Numbered from the stretch's first letter, positions 35,936-44,979 are shown. The stretch: DNA of 64,000 bases from Flavobacteriaceae bacterium (GCA_029248405.1 JAQWJJ010000007.1:124001-188000); one strand, 5' to 3'. Numbers and translations: made by a program. Notes: generated from the letters alone by a model not told the origin.

Positions 35936-37309
35936 ATGTATGCCATTGTCGACATAGAAACAACGGGAGGGAAATATAACGAAGAAGGCATTACCGAAAT
36001 TGCCATCTACCGATATGACGGTCAGGATATTGTAGATCAGTTTTGTAGTTTGGTCAATCCAGAGCGACCAATTCAGCCATTTGTGGTCAATCTGACCGGA
36101 ATCAATAATGCGATGCTGCGTCAAGCACCCAAATTCTTCGAAATAGCAAAAAGGATTGTAGAAATCACCAAGGACTGTGTACTGGTCGCGCATAATGCAC
36201 AATTCGATTACCGCATCATGTGTACAGAATTCGAACGTCTCGGTTATCCATTCGAAAAGCAAAGTTTGTGCACAGTAGAATTGTCAAAAAAACTAATTCC
36301 TGACCAACCCTCCTATAGCCTAGGCAAACTCACAAGATCTTTAGGCATACCATTAAGCGATCGCCATCGGGCGCAAGGAGACGCTTTAGCGACGGTAAAA
36401 CTTTTCAAGTTATTGCTCGATAAGGATAGTGAAAAAAGCATCGTAAAGAATCTGATACGCCATGACCCAAAAAAGCAACTTGAGCCCAAATTATTAGACC
36501 TCATCGCAAGTGCACCAACAACGACCGGAGTGTATTATATGCACAATAAAGACGGCGACATCATCTATATAGGCAAGAGTAAAAATCTCAAAAAACGACT
36601 CACACAACATTTTACTGGTGAGCAGAGGAAAGCCAAAAAGATTCAATTAGAAGTGGCTGATGTTCACTTTGAAGTGACGGGCAATGAACTGATCGCTTTA
36701 CTTAAAGAAAGTGAAGAGATAAAAATACACAAACCATTATACAACAGAGCTTTACGCAAGACTTTGTTTCAATACCAACTCACCTCTTCGATCGACAACC
36801 ATGGCTATATAAACTTGCAAATAGAAAAATCTGATAAACGCAAAAAGGCCATCACCACCTTTACCAGTTTCCAACAGGCCAAATCGGTTCTTTTCAGAAT
36901 CACTGAGACCTATAGTCTATGTCAAAAACTGAATGGATTATATAAAAGCACCTCAAGCTGTTTTCTTCATGGGTTGGACAATTGCCATGGCGCCTGCGTC
37001 CAACAAGAAGATCCAGAGACCTACAATTCGAGGGTGAAAGAATTCATCAATAAAAATAGTTTTAGTGCAGAAAATATTCTGATCATCGACCAGGGAAGAA
37101 CAGTAGATGAACGCTCTGTCGTGGCCATAGAAAATGGCAAATACAAGGGTTTCGGATATTTTCATCTGAATTTTCAGATCCAACGCCCAGAGGTCCTTCA
37201 GTCTATTATACGCCCCATGCAGGACAATCGTGATGCCCAACACATTATCCAATCCTATCTGAGAAAACACAAGGTTTTAAAGATATTAAAATTCAATACG
37301 GAAGATTAA
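35936..37309 (+). CDS. DEDDh exonuclease fused to a GIY-YIG (UvrC-like) nuclease domain
   Basis: 457 residues. N-terminal DnaQ-type exonuclease (1-170): ExoI VDIETTGG, ExoII HNAQFDYRIM, ExoIII HRAQGDALAT. The middle (about 195-275) is a GIY-YIG endonuclease domain: TTTGVYYMH, IIYIGKSKNLKKRL, with the family's N-terminal UvrC/Cho look. The C-terminal ~180 residues have a cysteine cluster (SSCFLHGLDNCHGAC) like the UvrC region after GIY-YIG. Such fusions are known in Bacteroidota and Actinobacteria and are expected to act in DNA repair, but the precise reaction is not established. Lacks the UvrC C-terminal RNase H-like and HhH domains. Confidence 0.85.
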   Translation: MYAIVDIETTGGKYNEEGITEIAIYRYDGQDIVDQFCSLVNPERPIQPFVVNLTGINNAMLRQAPKFFEIAKRIVEITKDCVLVAHNAQFDYRIMCTEFERLGYPFEKQSLCTVELSKKLIPDQPSYSLGKLTRSLGIPLSDRHRAQGDALATVKLFKLLLDKDSEKSIVKNLIRHDPKKQLEPKLLDLIASAPTTTGVYYMHNKDGDIIYIGKSKNLKKRLTQHFTGEQRKAKKIQLEVADVHFEVTGNELIALLKESEEIKIHKPLYNRALRKTLFQYQLTSSIDNHGYINLQIEKSDKRKKAITTFTSFQQAKSVLFRITETYSLCQKLNGLYKSTSSCFLHGLDNCHGACVQQEDPETYNSRVKEFINKNSFSAENILIIDQGRTVDERSVVAIENGKYKGFGYFHLNFQIQRPEVLQSIIRPMQDNRDAQHIIQSYLRKHKVLKILKFNTED

Positions 37310-37330
37310 AATTAAAATCTTCCTATTTTT
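37300..37330 (+). terminator. Hairpin overlapping the exonuclease stop codon
   Basis: GGAAGATT (37300-37307) pairs with AATCTTCC (37316-37323) around eight bases, followed by TATTTTT. The left arm contains the last sense codons. It may terminate or attenuate before the K+ channel gene. Confidence 0.45.
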
Positions 37331-37349
37331 AAGTCATAATCCACTAAAC

Positions 37350-38186
37350 ATGGTCAAATCGAACCTAAAGCCGTGGCAAAAAGTGCTGCACGAAATCATC
37401 TATGAAGCCGACACACCGGCGGGCAAGTATTTTGATGTGGCGTTGCTGATTTTTATTTTGGCCAGTGTCGCCTCGGTTATGATAGAAAGTGTTAAGGGCT
37501 TACCCGATCAATTTTATTCAGTCTTGCGGACCATTGAATGGGTCATCACCATACTCTTCACTATTGAATATATCTTGCGCATTATTTGTCTCCAAAATCC
37601 AAGACATTATATATTGAGCTTTTATGGCATTATTGATTTCATATCGACCATACCTCTTTATTTGAGTCTTGTGCTATCAGGGAGTTCGGCCCTAGTCACC
37701 GTTAGAGCCCTGAGGCTGCTCCGGGTATTTAGAATATTAAAGATTACGCGCTATATTGGCGAGGCCCGACGACTTAGGTCCGCTCTGCAGCACAGCAAAC
37801 CGAAGATTTTGATTTTTCTTTTCGCTGTATTGATCGTGTCGATCATTACCGGCACATTAATGTACCTCATTGAAGGAGACAACAGTGGCTTTACAAGTAT
37901 CCCAAGAGGTATTTATTGGGCCATCGTCACCTTGACCACAGTTGGGTTTGGCGATATTGCACCAACAACTCCACTGGGCCAATTCATCGCCTCGATCCTG
38001 ATGATTTTGGGATATGGCATCATCGCAGTACCAACAGGCATCGTAAGTGCTGAATATGCCAAACACGAGCTGGCGGATGTCCCCAGCAACACCCAGTCTT
38101 GTGCACATTGTGGACACCATCAGCATCAAGACAATGCCAAATTTTGCCTTAATTGTGGCAGCGCGCTCAATGCTCCAGAATCATGA
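37350..38186 (+). CDS. Voltage-gated-type K+ channel with C-terminal zinc ribbon
   Basis: 278 residues. Six membrane segments: S1-S3 within residues 25-100; an S4 with regularly spaced arginines (RALRLLRVFRILKITR, about 113-128); S5; pore loop; S6. The selectivity filter is TVGFGD within TLTTVGFGDIAP. After S6 comes a ~45-residue cytoplasmic tail with two CxxC pairs (CAHCGHHQHQDNAKFCLNCG), a zinc-ribbon. Tails of this kind occur in Bacteroidota ion transporters. It overlaps miaA by four bases. Confidence 0.9.
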   Translation: MVKSNLKPWQKVLHEIIYEADTPAGKYFDVALLIFILASVASVMIESVKGLPDQFYSVLRTIEWVITILFTIEYILRIICLQNPRHYILSFYGIIDFISTIPLYLSLVLSGSSALVTVRALRLLRVFRILKITRYIGEARRLRSALQHSKPKILIFLFAVLIVSIITGTLMYLIEGDNSGFTSIPRGIYWAIVTLTTVGFGDIAPTTPLGQFIASILMILGYGIIAVPTGIVSAEYAKHELADVPSNTQSCAHCGHHQHQDNAKFCLNCGSALNAPES

Positions 38187-39091
38187 ACACCGACATGACC
38201 TTAGTTTCGATCGTCGGCCCAACGGCCATTGGCAAGACAGCACTGAGCCTCTCAGCAGCAAAGTCTTTAGGCTGCCCAATATTGTCTGCTGACTCACGCC
38301 AATTTTATAAAGAGATGACCATAGGAACAGCGGTGCCAAGTGCTGCTGAACTTCAATCTGCTCGGCATTATTTCATACAGCACCGAAGCATTCAGCAACC
38401 CTATTCTGTTGGTGATTTTGAACGAGAGGCCATCACGCTCATTGATGAGCTGCAAAAAAAACACGAGCATTTAGTCATGGTAGGAGGTTCGGGTTTGTAC
38501 ACCAAAGCGGTGGTTTCGGGTTTAGACGCTTTCCCAAAAATTCCGGAAACCATAAGAAACGAGCTCAATAAAACACTAGAGGAGGACGGGATCGAGTGCC
38601 TTAGAGCAGAATTGCGCACCGTAGATCCAAATTATTTTGCACAAGTAGACCTCAATAACCCCCAAAGAATCATCAGAGGTCTAGAAGTGTATCGAGGTAC
38701 AGGACTGCCTTTTTCTTCCTTCAGAACGAATCGTGTCAAAAAACGACCATTCAAAATTTTATCTATAGGACTTGAAGCCCCAAGAGAAGTGTTGTATGCG
38801 CGCATCAACGCACGAGTCGATGAAATGATGAACAATGGATTGCTTGACGAAGCAAAGGCCTTATTTGACTATCGATCCCTGAATGCATTACAAACTGTAG
38901 GTTACCGAGAGTTATTTCAATTCTTGAACCATGAGATGAATCTGGAAAGTGCTGTAGCGTTGATCAAAACCAATACGCGGCGATTCGCAAAACGACAAAT
39001 GACCTGGTTCAAGAAGGATCCATCAATCCAGTGGTTTGACTATCGAACACCGCACGCAGAGTTGATTCAAACCCAATTAAAACAGATGTGA
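38183..39091 (+). CDS. miaA: tRNA dimethylallyltransferase
   Basis: 302 residues. It adds the dimethylallyl group to A37 of tRNAs reading UNN codons, including the tRNA-Ser(UGA) in this window. P-loop GPTAIGKTALS near residue 10, SADSRQFYKEMTIGTA, and the C-terminal TRRFAKRQMTWFK. The ATG at 38183 overlaps the channel stop (ATGA); the longer frame from 38153 lies within the zinc-ribbon coding part and is not used. Confidence 0.94.
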   Translation: MNTDMTLVSIVGPTAIGKTALSLSAAKSLGCPILSADSRQFYKEMTIGTAVPSAAELQSARHYFIQHRSIQQPYSVGDFEREAITLIDELQKKHEHLVMVGGSGLYTKAVVSGLDAFPKIPETIRNELNKTLEEDGIECLRAELRTVDPNYFAQVDLNNPQRIIRGLEVYRGTGLPFSSFRTNRVKKRPFKILSIGLEAPREVLYARINARVDEMMNNGLLDEAKALFDYRSLNALQTVGYRELFQFLNHEMNLESAVALIKTNTRRFAKRQMTWFKKDPSIQWFDYRTPHAELIQTQLKQM

Positions 39092-39115
39092 CTCAAGCAG
39101 ATTGGTCTTTATGTT

Positions 39116-39832
39116 TTATTGGTCAATTTCTGTTTTAACAACCAATCTAAAGCCTTCGCCGTGGATATTAATGATCTCGACATCATCATCCGTACTGAGG
39201 TACTTTCTCAATTTGGCAATATACACATCCATACTTCTGGAGGTGAAGTAATTGTCATCCCGCCAAATCTTGGTGAGCGCCAGTTCACGGGGCATTAAAT
39301 CATTTTTATGCAACGCCAACAACCGCAACAAATCATTTTCTTTAGGGGACAATTTAATAGGCTTCTCTTCTTTATAGGTCAAATATCTGAGTTTGGCATT
39401 AAGATGAAAGTGTCCTAATCTGAAGTCAAATTGCTTACTATCACTGACCGTTTCTTTGGACTTACGCTGTATGATCGCTTTGATTTTCATTAATAAAACC
39501 TCACTATCAAATGGTTTGTTCAAATAATCATCCGCACCAATCTTATAACCCTTGAGCACGTCCTCCTTCATCGCTTTGGCGGTGAGAAAAATAATCGGCA
39601 CCTCTTTATTCTTTTCTCTGATTTCTTTGGCTAGGGTAAAGCCATCTTTGTAGGGCATCATGACATCTAGAATACACAAATCGTAGTCGTCTTTTTTGAA
39701 TTTTTCAAAGCCTTCCATCCCGTTCTTGGCCAAGATCACGTTGTAATCATTGATGGTCAAATAATCCTTCAAAACCGCTCCAAAGTTAGGATCGTCTTCT
39801 ACTAATAAAATCTTTTTATTATCTGTTGTCAT
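39116..39832 (-). CDS. rprY: OmpR-family response regulator, RprY-like
   Basis: 238 residues. Receiver domain (about 8-125) with phospho-acceptor aspartate in CILDVMMPYKDG, the acidic pair VEDDP, the switch TAKA and lysine in NKPFDSEVL; then an OmpR/PhoB winged-helix DNA-binding domain (about 140-235) ending in INIHGEGFRL. Three bases after the kinase gene, so one operon. The pair resembles RprX-RprY of Bacteroides. Target genes are unknown here. Confidence 0.85.
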   Translation of the reverse strand: MTTDNKKILLVEDDPNFGAVLKDYLTINDYNVILAKNGMEGFEKFKKDDYDLCILDVMMPYKDGFTLAKEIREKNKEVPIIFLTAKAMKEDVLKGYKIGADDYLNKPFDSEVLLMKIKAIIQRKSKETVSDSKQFDFRLGHFHLNAKLRYLTYKEEKPIKLSPKENDLLRLLALHKNDLMPRELALTKIWRDDNYFTSRSMDVYIAKLRKYLSTDDDVEIINIHGEGFRLVVKTEIDQ

Positions 39833-39835
39833 AAT

Positions 39836-41398
39836 TTATGAGATTAAGTCCAGTTTAATATAAAAAACACTGCCACTACCCTTTTCACTTTCTACGTAAA
39901 TATCGGCATTGTGGTCATCTAAAATTCTTTTGACATAGGACAAGCCTAATCCATGCCCTTTAACATTGTGCAAGTCTCCAGTTGGCTCACGGTAAAATTT
40001 TTCAAATATCTTTTTTTGCACCGTCTTAGACATGCCAATACCCAAATCACGGACTTTCAGCACCACTGTATTTTTGATGTTTTCCGTACTGATAGTGATC
40101 ATGGGCGGTCCTTCAGAATATTTAATGGCATTATCCAAGACATTCACTATAACGTTTGTCAAATGAAGTTCATTGCCCAATACAGAACATTTAGCCGCCA
40201 ACAATTCTTTTTCTAAAACCCCTTGACGGTCTTCAATCATTAAGCTCACATGTGAGACGGCGTCTTCAATGATGTCGTGTAACTTGATGCGTTTCTTTGG
40301 CAAGTCAAGCTCGTTTTTCTCTAACTTAGAAATACGCAACACATTTTCTACCTGAGCATGCATCCTCCTATTTTCATCACGAATCATCTTAAGGTATCGC
40401 GCGATGAACTCCTTGTTATCGGACACCTTCGGATTCTTCATGGCGTCCAAGGCCAAGTTGATGGTGGCTATCGGTGTCTTGAACTCATGGGTCATATTAT
40501 TGATGAAATCTGTTTTGATCTGAGAAATCTGACGCTGACGAAAGAGTTGGGACAGCGTATTGGCGTAAGTCAATATAATGACTCCTGTGAAAATTAAAGA
40601 AAGTAATGCCATACCCATTAGAGAATTCAATATTTCCTGATTTTTATCAGAAAAATTCACATACAACTGGTAGTGTGTTTGGAATGTATCGTTAATAAAG
40701 AGTGGCACACCATAAGTATTCTCCGGATCCAGTTCAAATCCCCTAGAGCGTACCTTGGTCGCGAGTTCATCACTATAAATTGCAAAATCAAATTTAGATT
40801 TGATGCCACGTTCCTGAGCCTCTGCTGTGATAAGTCCTTCAATTTCTTGGGCCGTCACGCGCTTGTGGATCGGCATTCGGGAAGCGATATTCGCCACAGC
40901 CTCTTCAAATTGCTTGCGCTCAAAATCCCTCAAACGATCAAAGTCGACAGTGGTTTGAGTGATCTCACCTTGATCATCTAAGGAACTGATGATGCGTGTC
41001 GTGGATTTTTGATTTGTTATTTTTTTGAAGGCAATCGAATCAAACTCAACATCAGAGAAATAGGCCGACAACTTATAATCTTCTTCTATAATGCCATCCG
41101 AAAAAATCACTGTTTCGTTTTTGTCTTCATTGACAATGCGGTAAATCAACTCAGTGACATTGATGTTTTCTGGTCGCTCTATACTATCGACAAGACCACT
41201 GTATAATTTGTAGTAATCCTCAGATTCACGCAATTGCACACTGCGCGCAACATCTATGAGCACCTGACGGACACTAATGGTAAACTGATCTTCTTTTGTG
41301 GAGTAGGCGTTATTGATCCAATAGCCTTGAACAAACATGATGCCCAGTAGGGATAGAGACATCAAACTGATAAGCAGTGTAAACAGCCTTTTATTCAT
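39836..41398 (-). CDS. rprX: Sensor histidine kinase, RprX-like
   Basis: 520 residues. Membrane segment near 8-27, a periplasmic sensor region of about 230 residues without a recognisable fold, a second membrane segment near 258-280 (MALLSLIFTGVIILTYAN), then HisKA with the phospho-histidine in NNMTHEFKTPIATI and a HATPase domain with N box NVLDNAIKYS, G1 DLGIGM and G2 GHGLGLSY. Membrane sensor for the adjacent RprY-like regulator. The 66-base upstream region has TTAAC half-sites that may be the regulator's own target. Confidence 0.87.
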   Translation of the reverse strand: MNKRLFTLLISLMSLSLLGIMFVQGYWINNAYSTKEDQFTISVRQVLIDVARSVQLRESEDYYKLYSGLVDSIERPENINVTELIYRIVNEDKNETVIFSDGIIEEDYKLSAYFSDVEFDSIAFKKITNQKSTTRIISSLDDQGEITQTTVDFDRLRDFERKQFEEAVANIASRMPIHKRVTAQEIEGLITAEAQERGIKSKFDFAIYSDELATKVRSRGFELDPENTYGVPLFINDTFQTHYQLYVNFSDKNQEILNSLMGMALLSLIFTGVIILTYANTLSQLFRQRQISQIKTDFINNMTHEFKTPIATINLALDAMKNPKVSDNKEFIARYLKMIRDENRRMHAQVENVLRISKLEKNELDLPKKRIKLHDIIEDAVSHVSLMIEDRQGVLEKELLAAKCSVLGNELHLTNVIVNVLDNAIKYSEGPPMITISTENIKNTVVLKVRDLGIGMSKTVQKKIFEKFYREPTGDLHNVKGHGLGLSYVKRILDDHNADIYVESEKGSGSVFYIKLDLIS

Positions 41399-41400
41399 CT

Positions 41401-41454
41401 GTTAAAATTAAGATTTTAACAACTAGGCTATTGCCCCTTTAACCTTACCTTAAC
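41401..41454. promoter_or_regulatory. TTAAC half-sites and inverted repeat ahead of rprX-rprY
   Basis: GTTAAAAT (41401-41408) and ATTTTAAC (41413-41420) form a perfect 8-bp inverted repeat around TAAG. Further TTAAC copies at 41439-41443 and 41450-41454 are direct repeats exactly 11 bp apart, the usual half-site phase of OmpR-type regulators. Candidate autoregulatory site; the inverted repeat could instead serve as a weak terminator of coaE. Confidence 0.4.
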
Positions 41455-41464
41455 AACAAAAGTT

Positions 41465-42082
41465 TTATTGATCGGGCGCTAAAGATTCCGTTAATTTCTG
41501 GTGAATTTGATGGACTTGCTTGAGGGTCTCAGAAAGGATCTCGTTCTCAATGACATAATCTGCCTTTTTCCTCTTGATCTGATCTGGCCATTGTCGCGCC
41601 ATTCTGGATTCCACTTGCTCTAATGTCGCACCATCCCTTTCAATGACACGATTCAATCGCACGTGCTTAGGGGCAGTAACCAAAATAACCGCCTCACACT
41701 GATCCGCACCGCCGGTCTCATATAAAATAGCCACTTCCTTGACCACATAAATCGAATCTTGTTTCGATAGCCACAATTCAAAATCAAGAGCCACCGATGG
41801 GTGTACCAAGGCATTCCAGGAAGCGAGCAATTCAGGGTCAGCAAAAATATGTGTTGCCACGAAACCGGTATTGAGCCTTCCATTGACATAAGTCTCAGGG
41901 CCAAGCAGATCTCGAAGTTTGCCCTTCAACTCTATATCCATGTTCATCAAAATCTTTGCACGCTCGTCTGCATGATATACCGGCACACCCAAGGCCGCAA
42001 ATTCTGTCGCAACGGTAGATTTGCCACTCCCAATACCTCCTGTCAGACCAATAACCTTGGGTTTAATCCTTAAAGACGACAT
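41465..42082 (-). CDS. coaE: Dephospho-CoA kinase
   Basis: 205 residues. Last step of coenzyme A synthesis: phosphorylates the ribose of dephospho-CoA. P-loop GLTGGIGSGKSTV near residue 14, the CoA-site HADERA, and VIERDGATLEQVESRMARQW lid segment are all present. It overlaps the ybbR gene by 20 bases. CoaBC, two earlier steps of the same pathway, is also in this window. Confidence 0.94.
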   Translation of the reverse strand: MSSLRIKPKVIGLTGGIGSGKSTVATEFAALGVPVYHADERAKILMNMDIELKGKLRDLLGPETYVNGRLNTGFVATHIFADPELLASWNALVHPSVALDFELWLSKQDSIYVVKEVAILYETGGADQCEAVILVTAPKHVRLNRVIERDGATLEQVESRMARQWPDQIKRKKADYVIENEILSETLKQVHQIHQKLTESLAPDQ

Positions 42083-43007
42083 AATCCACTTTTTTATGAC
42101 TGAGTTCTGTTTTGATGATGCCCTTGGGACTGATGACTAATTTTGGAACCATAAAGCTGTCTTCCGTTATTTTTTCAGAAAAATCACAAACCAATTTAAA
42201 GCTCGACGGCACAACTTGGTTAAATTGAGCTACTGATACTTCAAATTGAACGGACATAGATTCTGGAAAAATTTTCAGTTCAGTATTCCTGGGGACATTG
42301 ATCAATGTCACGGGCAAAACAAGTTTCTTCTGGGCAAACTCTTCCACAGTCATCTCCAGATGCACGGCTTGATCAGAAAGAACAATTTCACTGTTTTCTG
42401 GCAATTGTAGTGCCAAGTCGTGATCCAAGTCACGATCTAAAGCATTAATGACGAGTTCCTCTGTATTGATGCTATCTATTAAGGCGATGCTATTCTGAGG
42501 ACCAAAAATTTTGACTTTATCAGGGGTCATCAACAATTCTGACACCTGGCGAAACCCTTGTTTAAAATCAATTTCACCCCTAAAAACAATGGGAATCAAT
42601 CTCGAAGACATTTGATCCAAAGGGATCAACAATTCCTTTATTTCGAGAGACAACACCCCCACATCGGGCAATTGTCTGTAGCAAAAAGCCAACAATTGAT
42701 CTTGATTGAACCGCAAAGTCTCTTGATCAATTCTATTGCCTGCTGAAGCATCGATCACAATTTGTTTTCGCCCCAATGAGTGACCGAGTAATTTAAATCC
42801 ATTGGCTTTTACCCCGACTCTAAATTGTTCAACAGCGGATTTGCCAAGTAAAGTTTCCTCAGGCAGATTTTTATAAACCACATTCAAGGTCAGCTCAGTC
42901 GATAAATCTTTAGAAAATTTAGTCAAGAACCAAATGCCCAAAGCCAATCCTAAAAAGAACAAAAAGCTTTTTACTTTTTGATTTTTCTGTACACTGACCT
43001 TATTCAT
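42063..43007 (-). CDS. YbbR-like domain protein
   Basis: 314 residues: one N-terminal membrane segment (about 13-30, FLFFLGLALGIWFLTKF) followed by an extracytoplasmic region with several YbbR-type repeats of beta strands (for example LVLPVTLINVPRNTELKIFPESM). The family's role is unclear; in Firmicutes YbbR (CdaR) regulates a c-di-AMP cyclase, but no cyclase is adjacent here. In Bacteroidota the gene commonly lies beside coaE, as it does here. Confidence 0.78.
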   Translation of the reverse strand: MNKVSVQKNQKVKSFLFFLGLALGIWFLTKFSKDLSTELTLNVVYKNLPEETLLGKSAVEQFRVGVKANGFKLLGHSLGRKQIVIDASAGNRIDQETLRFNQDQLLAFCYRQLPDVGVLSLEIKELLIPLDQMSSRLIPIVFRGEIDFKQGFRQVSELLMTPDKVKIFGPQNSIALIDSINTEELVINALDRDLDHDLALQLPENSEIVLSDQAVHLEMTVEEFAQKKLVLPVTLINVPRNTELKIFPESMSVQFEVSVAQFNQVVPSSFKLVCDFSEKITEDSFMVPKLVISPKGIIKTELSHKKVDYVVFKD

Positions 43008-44016
43008 TTATCGCTGTTTTAAAAAATAATTCTGGAAGCGCTCTCTGGGGGTTCTGACGCAAAACTGAAACCAAAAAATGCGCTCTCAGAAATCCAAATG
43101 CATAGACGTACAATTGAATCCAAACGGCAAAGGTAGCATTTATCGCAACACTGATGGACTTTGTCATTACCCCGGCACTTATAAAAACAGCAGCATAATA
43201 AGCCATCAAAATCACAAAAAATGACCAATAACCCAATAGACCAATGACAAGGGTAATTAAACTAGCGACCAGCCAAAGTCCAGGCAGCCAAAAAATCCAT
43301 TTTGCCCCAGCGGGGTGCCATTTGTTGAGAATAGGGCGCGCCAAACCGAATTTATAAACTTGGCGCGCATATTTTGACCAAGAAAGTCGGCGTTTGTGAT
43401 AAACAAAAGCCCCTGAGATCAATTGTGACTCAAATCCCAAATGCCATAATCGATGAGTGAGATCAGGATCTTCACCAGGATGAATATGGGCAAAGCCGCC
43501 AGAAGCCTTAAATGCCTTAGAAGAGAGTCCCATATTAAAACTTCTTGGCTCGAACCGTACAACTTGCTTTTTGTGACCTCGAATGCCTCCTGTGGTGATG
43601 AAGGAAGTCATGGCAAAATCAATACCCCGTTGCAGAACACTAAAGTCTTGATGAGCAGCATCAGGACCTCCAAAAAAGTCGGGTTGATGCCTTTTGACAT
43701 ACCCATCGATCGTCATCAGGTATTTCTTGGGCAATGTGCAGTCAGAGTCTAATATGATGTAGTAGTGACCGCGCGCACGTGACATACCATAGTTCCTAGA
43801 GTCTCCCGGACCGGTATTGGGTTTTATTAAATAGATAATGTCCAAGCGTTTCGCGAAGTCCTGGACCACTGATCCAGCAGTGTCAACAGAACCATCTTCG
43901 ACCAAAATCACCTCAAATACCACACTGCCCTCTAAGGTCGTCATAGACTGAAACAGCTCTCTGACCTCATCAGGACGGTTAAACACAGGTATGACAAACG
44001 AATATTCTGGCTTCAT
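43000..44016 (-). CDS. Family 2 glycosyltransferase
   Basis: 338 residues. GT-A domain (1-225): FVIPVFNRPDEV at the N-terminus, metal-binding DSD in YIILDSDCTLP, acceptor-side GEDPDLTHRL (a variant of the ED motif), followed by RRLSWSKYARQ. Two or three membrane segments follow at the C-terminus (about 240-305), placing it at the inner membrane. It probably builds a surface glycan; donor and acceptor are unknown. It overlaps ybbR by eight bases. A TAnnTTTG box lies four bases before the ATG. Confidence 0.88.
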   Translation of the reverse strand: MKPEYSFVIPVFNRPDEVRELFQSMTTLEGSVVFEVILVEDGSVDTAGSVVQDFAKRLDIIYLIKPNTGPGDSRNYGMSRARGHYYIILDSDCTLPKKYLMTIDGYVKRHQPDFFGGPDAAHQDFSVLQRGIDFAMTSFITTGGIRGHKKQVVRFEPRSFNMGLSSKAFKASGGFAHIHPGEDPDLTHRLWHLGFESQLISGAFVYHKRRLSWSKYARQVYKFGLARPILNKWHPAGAKWIFWLPGLWLVASLITLVIGLLGYWSFFVILMAYYAAVFISAGVMTKSISVAINATFAVWIQLYVYAFGFLRAHFLVSVLRQNPQRALPELFFKTAINE

Positions 44017-44020
44017 AATA

Positions 44021-44028
44021 CAAAAGTA
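44021..44028 (-). promoter_or_regulatory. -7 box four bases before the GT2 start
   Basis: Minus strand TACTTTTG, then TATT, then ATG at 44016. Exact consensus; predicts transcription start at or next to the ATG. Confidence 0.55.
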
Positions 44029-44035
44029 AGGAAAT

Positions 44036-44066
44036 TAAAAAGCCATCCCGTAAGGGACGGCTTTAT
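44036..44066 (-). terminator. Terminator of fabI
   Basis: Stem AAAGCC-A-TCCC paired with GGGA-C-GGCTTT around GTAA, with one A-C mismatch. Read on the minus strand it is followed by TTTTTAATTT. It separates fabI from the GT2 promoter. Confidence 0.75.
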
Positions 44067-44122
44067 TATGATGCTTATCATAGTTGCGGTCGCAAAACAA
44101 CCTTTAACCTCAAATTATGGCA

Positions 44123-44944
44123 TTAAGATTCGTCAGTAACAAAATAATCCATCACCGCATCACTCACACCCATATTGGAAAATCCACCATCGTTAAAAAG
44201 GTTTTGAAGTGTGACACGTTTAGTCAAATCGCTGAAAAGACTAATGGTGTAATTGGCGCAATCTAAAGCCGTTGCATTGCCTAGTGGAGACATCTTGTCT
44301 GCATAAGCAATAAAGCCATCGAAGCCCTTAACACCTTGACCAGCGGTCGTCGGGGTTGGCGACTGTGAAATTGTATTGACGCGCACCTTTTTATCACGGC
44401 CAAAGAAATAACCAAAGCTTCGCGCTATGGACTCTAAATAAGCCTTGTTATCCGCCATATCATTATAATCTGGAAAAACGCGCTGGGCTGCCATATAGGA
44501 TAGGGCGACAATACTGCCCCACTCATTCATGGCGTCCTGCTTGTACAAAACTTGCATTGTCTTGTGGAAAGACAAGGCTGAAACGTCCCATCCTTTATGG
44601 GTCCAATCGTAATTTTGTTCTGTATAATGTTTGCCCTTTCGGACATTAACCGACATGCCAATAGAATGCAAGACGAAATCTAGGGGACCTCCTAGAATGG
44701 ATACCGCTTGGGCCACTAAATGCTCTAAATCTTCAATTTTTGTCGCATCAGCAGGGATGATTTCAGAGCCTGTTTTCTTGGCTAAATCATCAATTTGCCC
44801 CATGCGCATGGCAATTGGTGCATTGGTCAATACAAATCGCCCTCCTTCTTCATGAACACGCTCGGCAGTTTTCCAGGCAATAGAATTCGGATCTAGTGCA
44901 CCAAAAATAATCCCTCTTTTTCCTTTTAATAAGTTATAAGCCAT
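44123..44944 (-). CDS. fabI: Enoyl-[acyl-carrier-protein] reductase (NADH)
   Basis: 273 residues. Reduces trans-2-enoyl-ACP in fatty-acid elongation, the triclosan target. Atypical SDR with GIIFGALDPNSIAW at the N-terminus, catalytic Y150 and Y160 and K167 (Y-x6-K in YNDMADNK), SIGMSVN, and the typical C-terminal LFNDGGFSNMG. Single gene with its own promoter and terminator. It opposes, in metabolic direction, the fad block at the other end of the window. Confidence 0.94.
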   Translation of the reverse strand: MAYNLLKGKRGIIFGALDPNSIAWKTAERVHEEGGRFVLTNAPIAMRMGQIDDLAKKTGSEIIPADATKIEDLEHLVAQAVSILGGPLDFVLHSIGMSVNVRKGKHYTEQNYDWTHKGWDVSALSFHKTMQVLYKQDAMNEWGSIVALSYMAAQRVFPDYNDMADNKAYLESIARSFGYFFGRDKKVRVNTISQSPTPTTAGQGVKGFDGFIAYADKMSPLGNATALDCANYTISLFSDLTKRVTLQNLFNDGGFSNMGVSDAVMDYFVTDES

Positions 44945-44969
44945 TTTTTGCAGGTTTAGTTAGATGTCG

Positions 44970-44977
44970 CAAATATA
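44970..44977 (-). promoter_or_regulatory. -7 box of fabI
   Basis: Minus-strand TATATTTG, exact consensus, 25 bases before the ATG at 44944, ending just beside the recN stop codon at 44980. No TTTG at -33. Confidence 0.5.
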
Positions 44978-44979
44978 CA

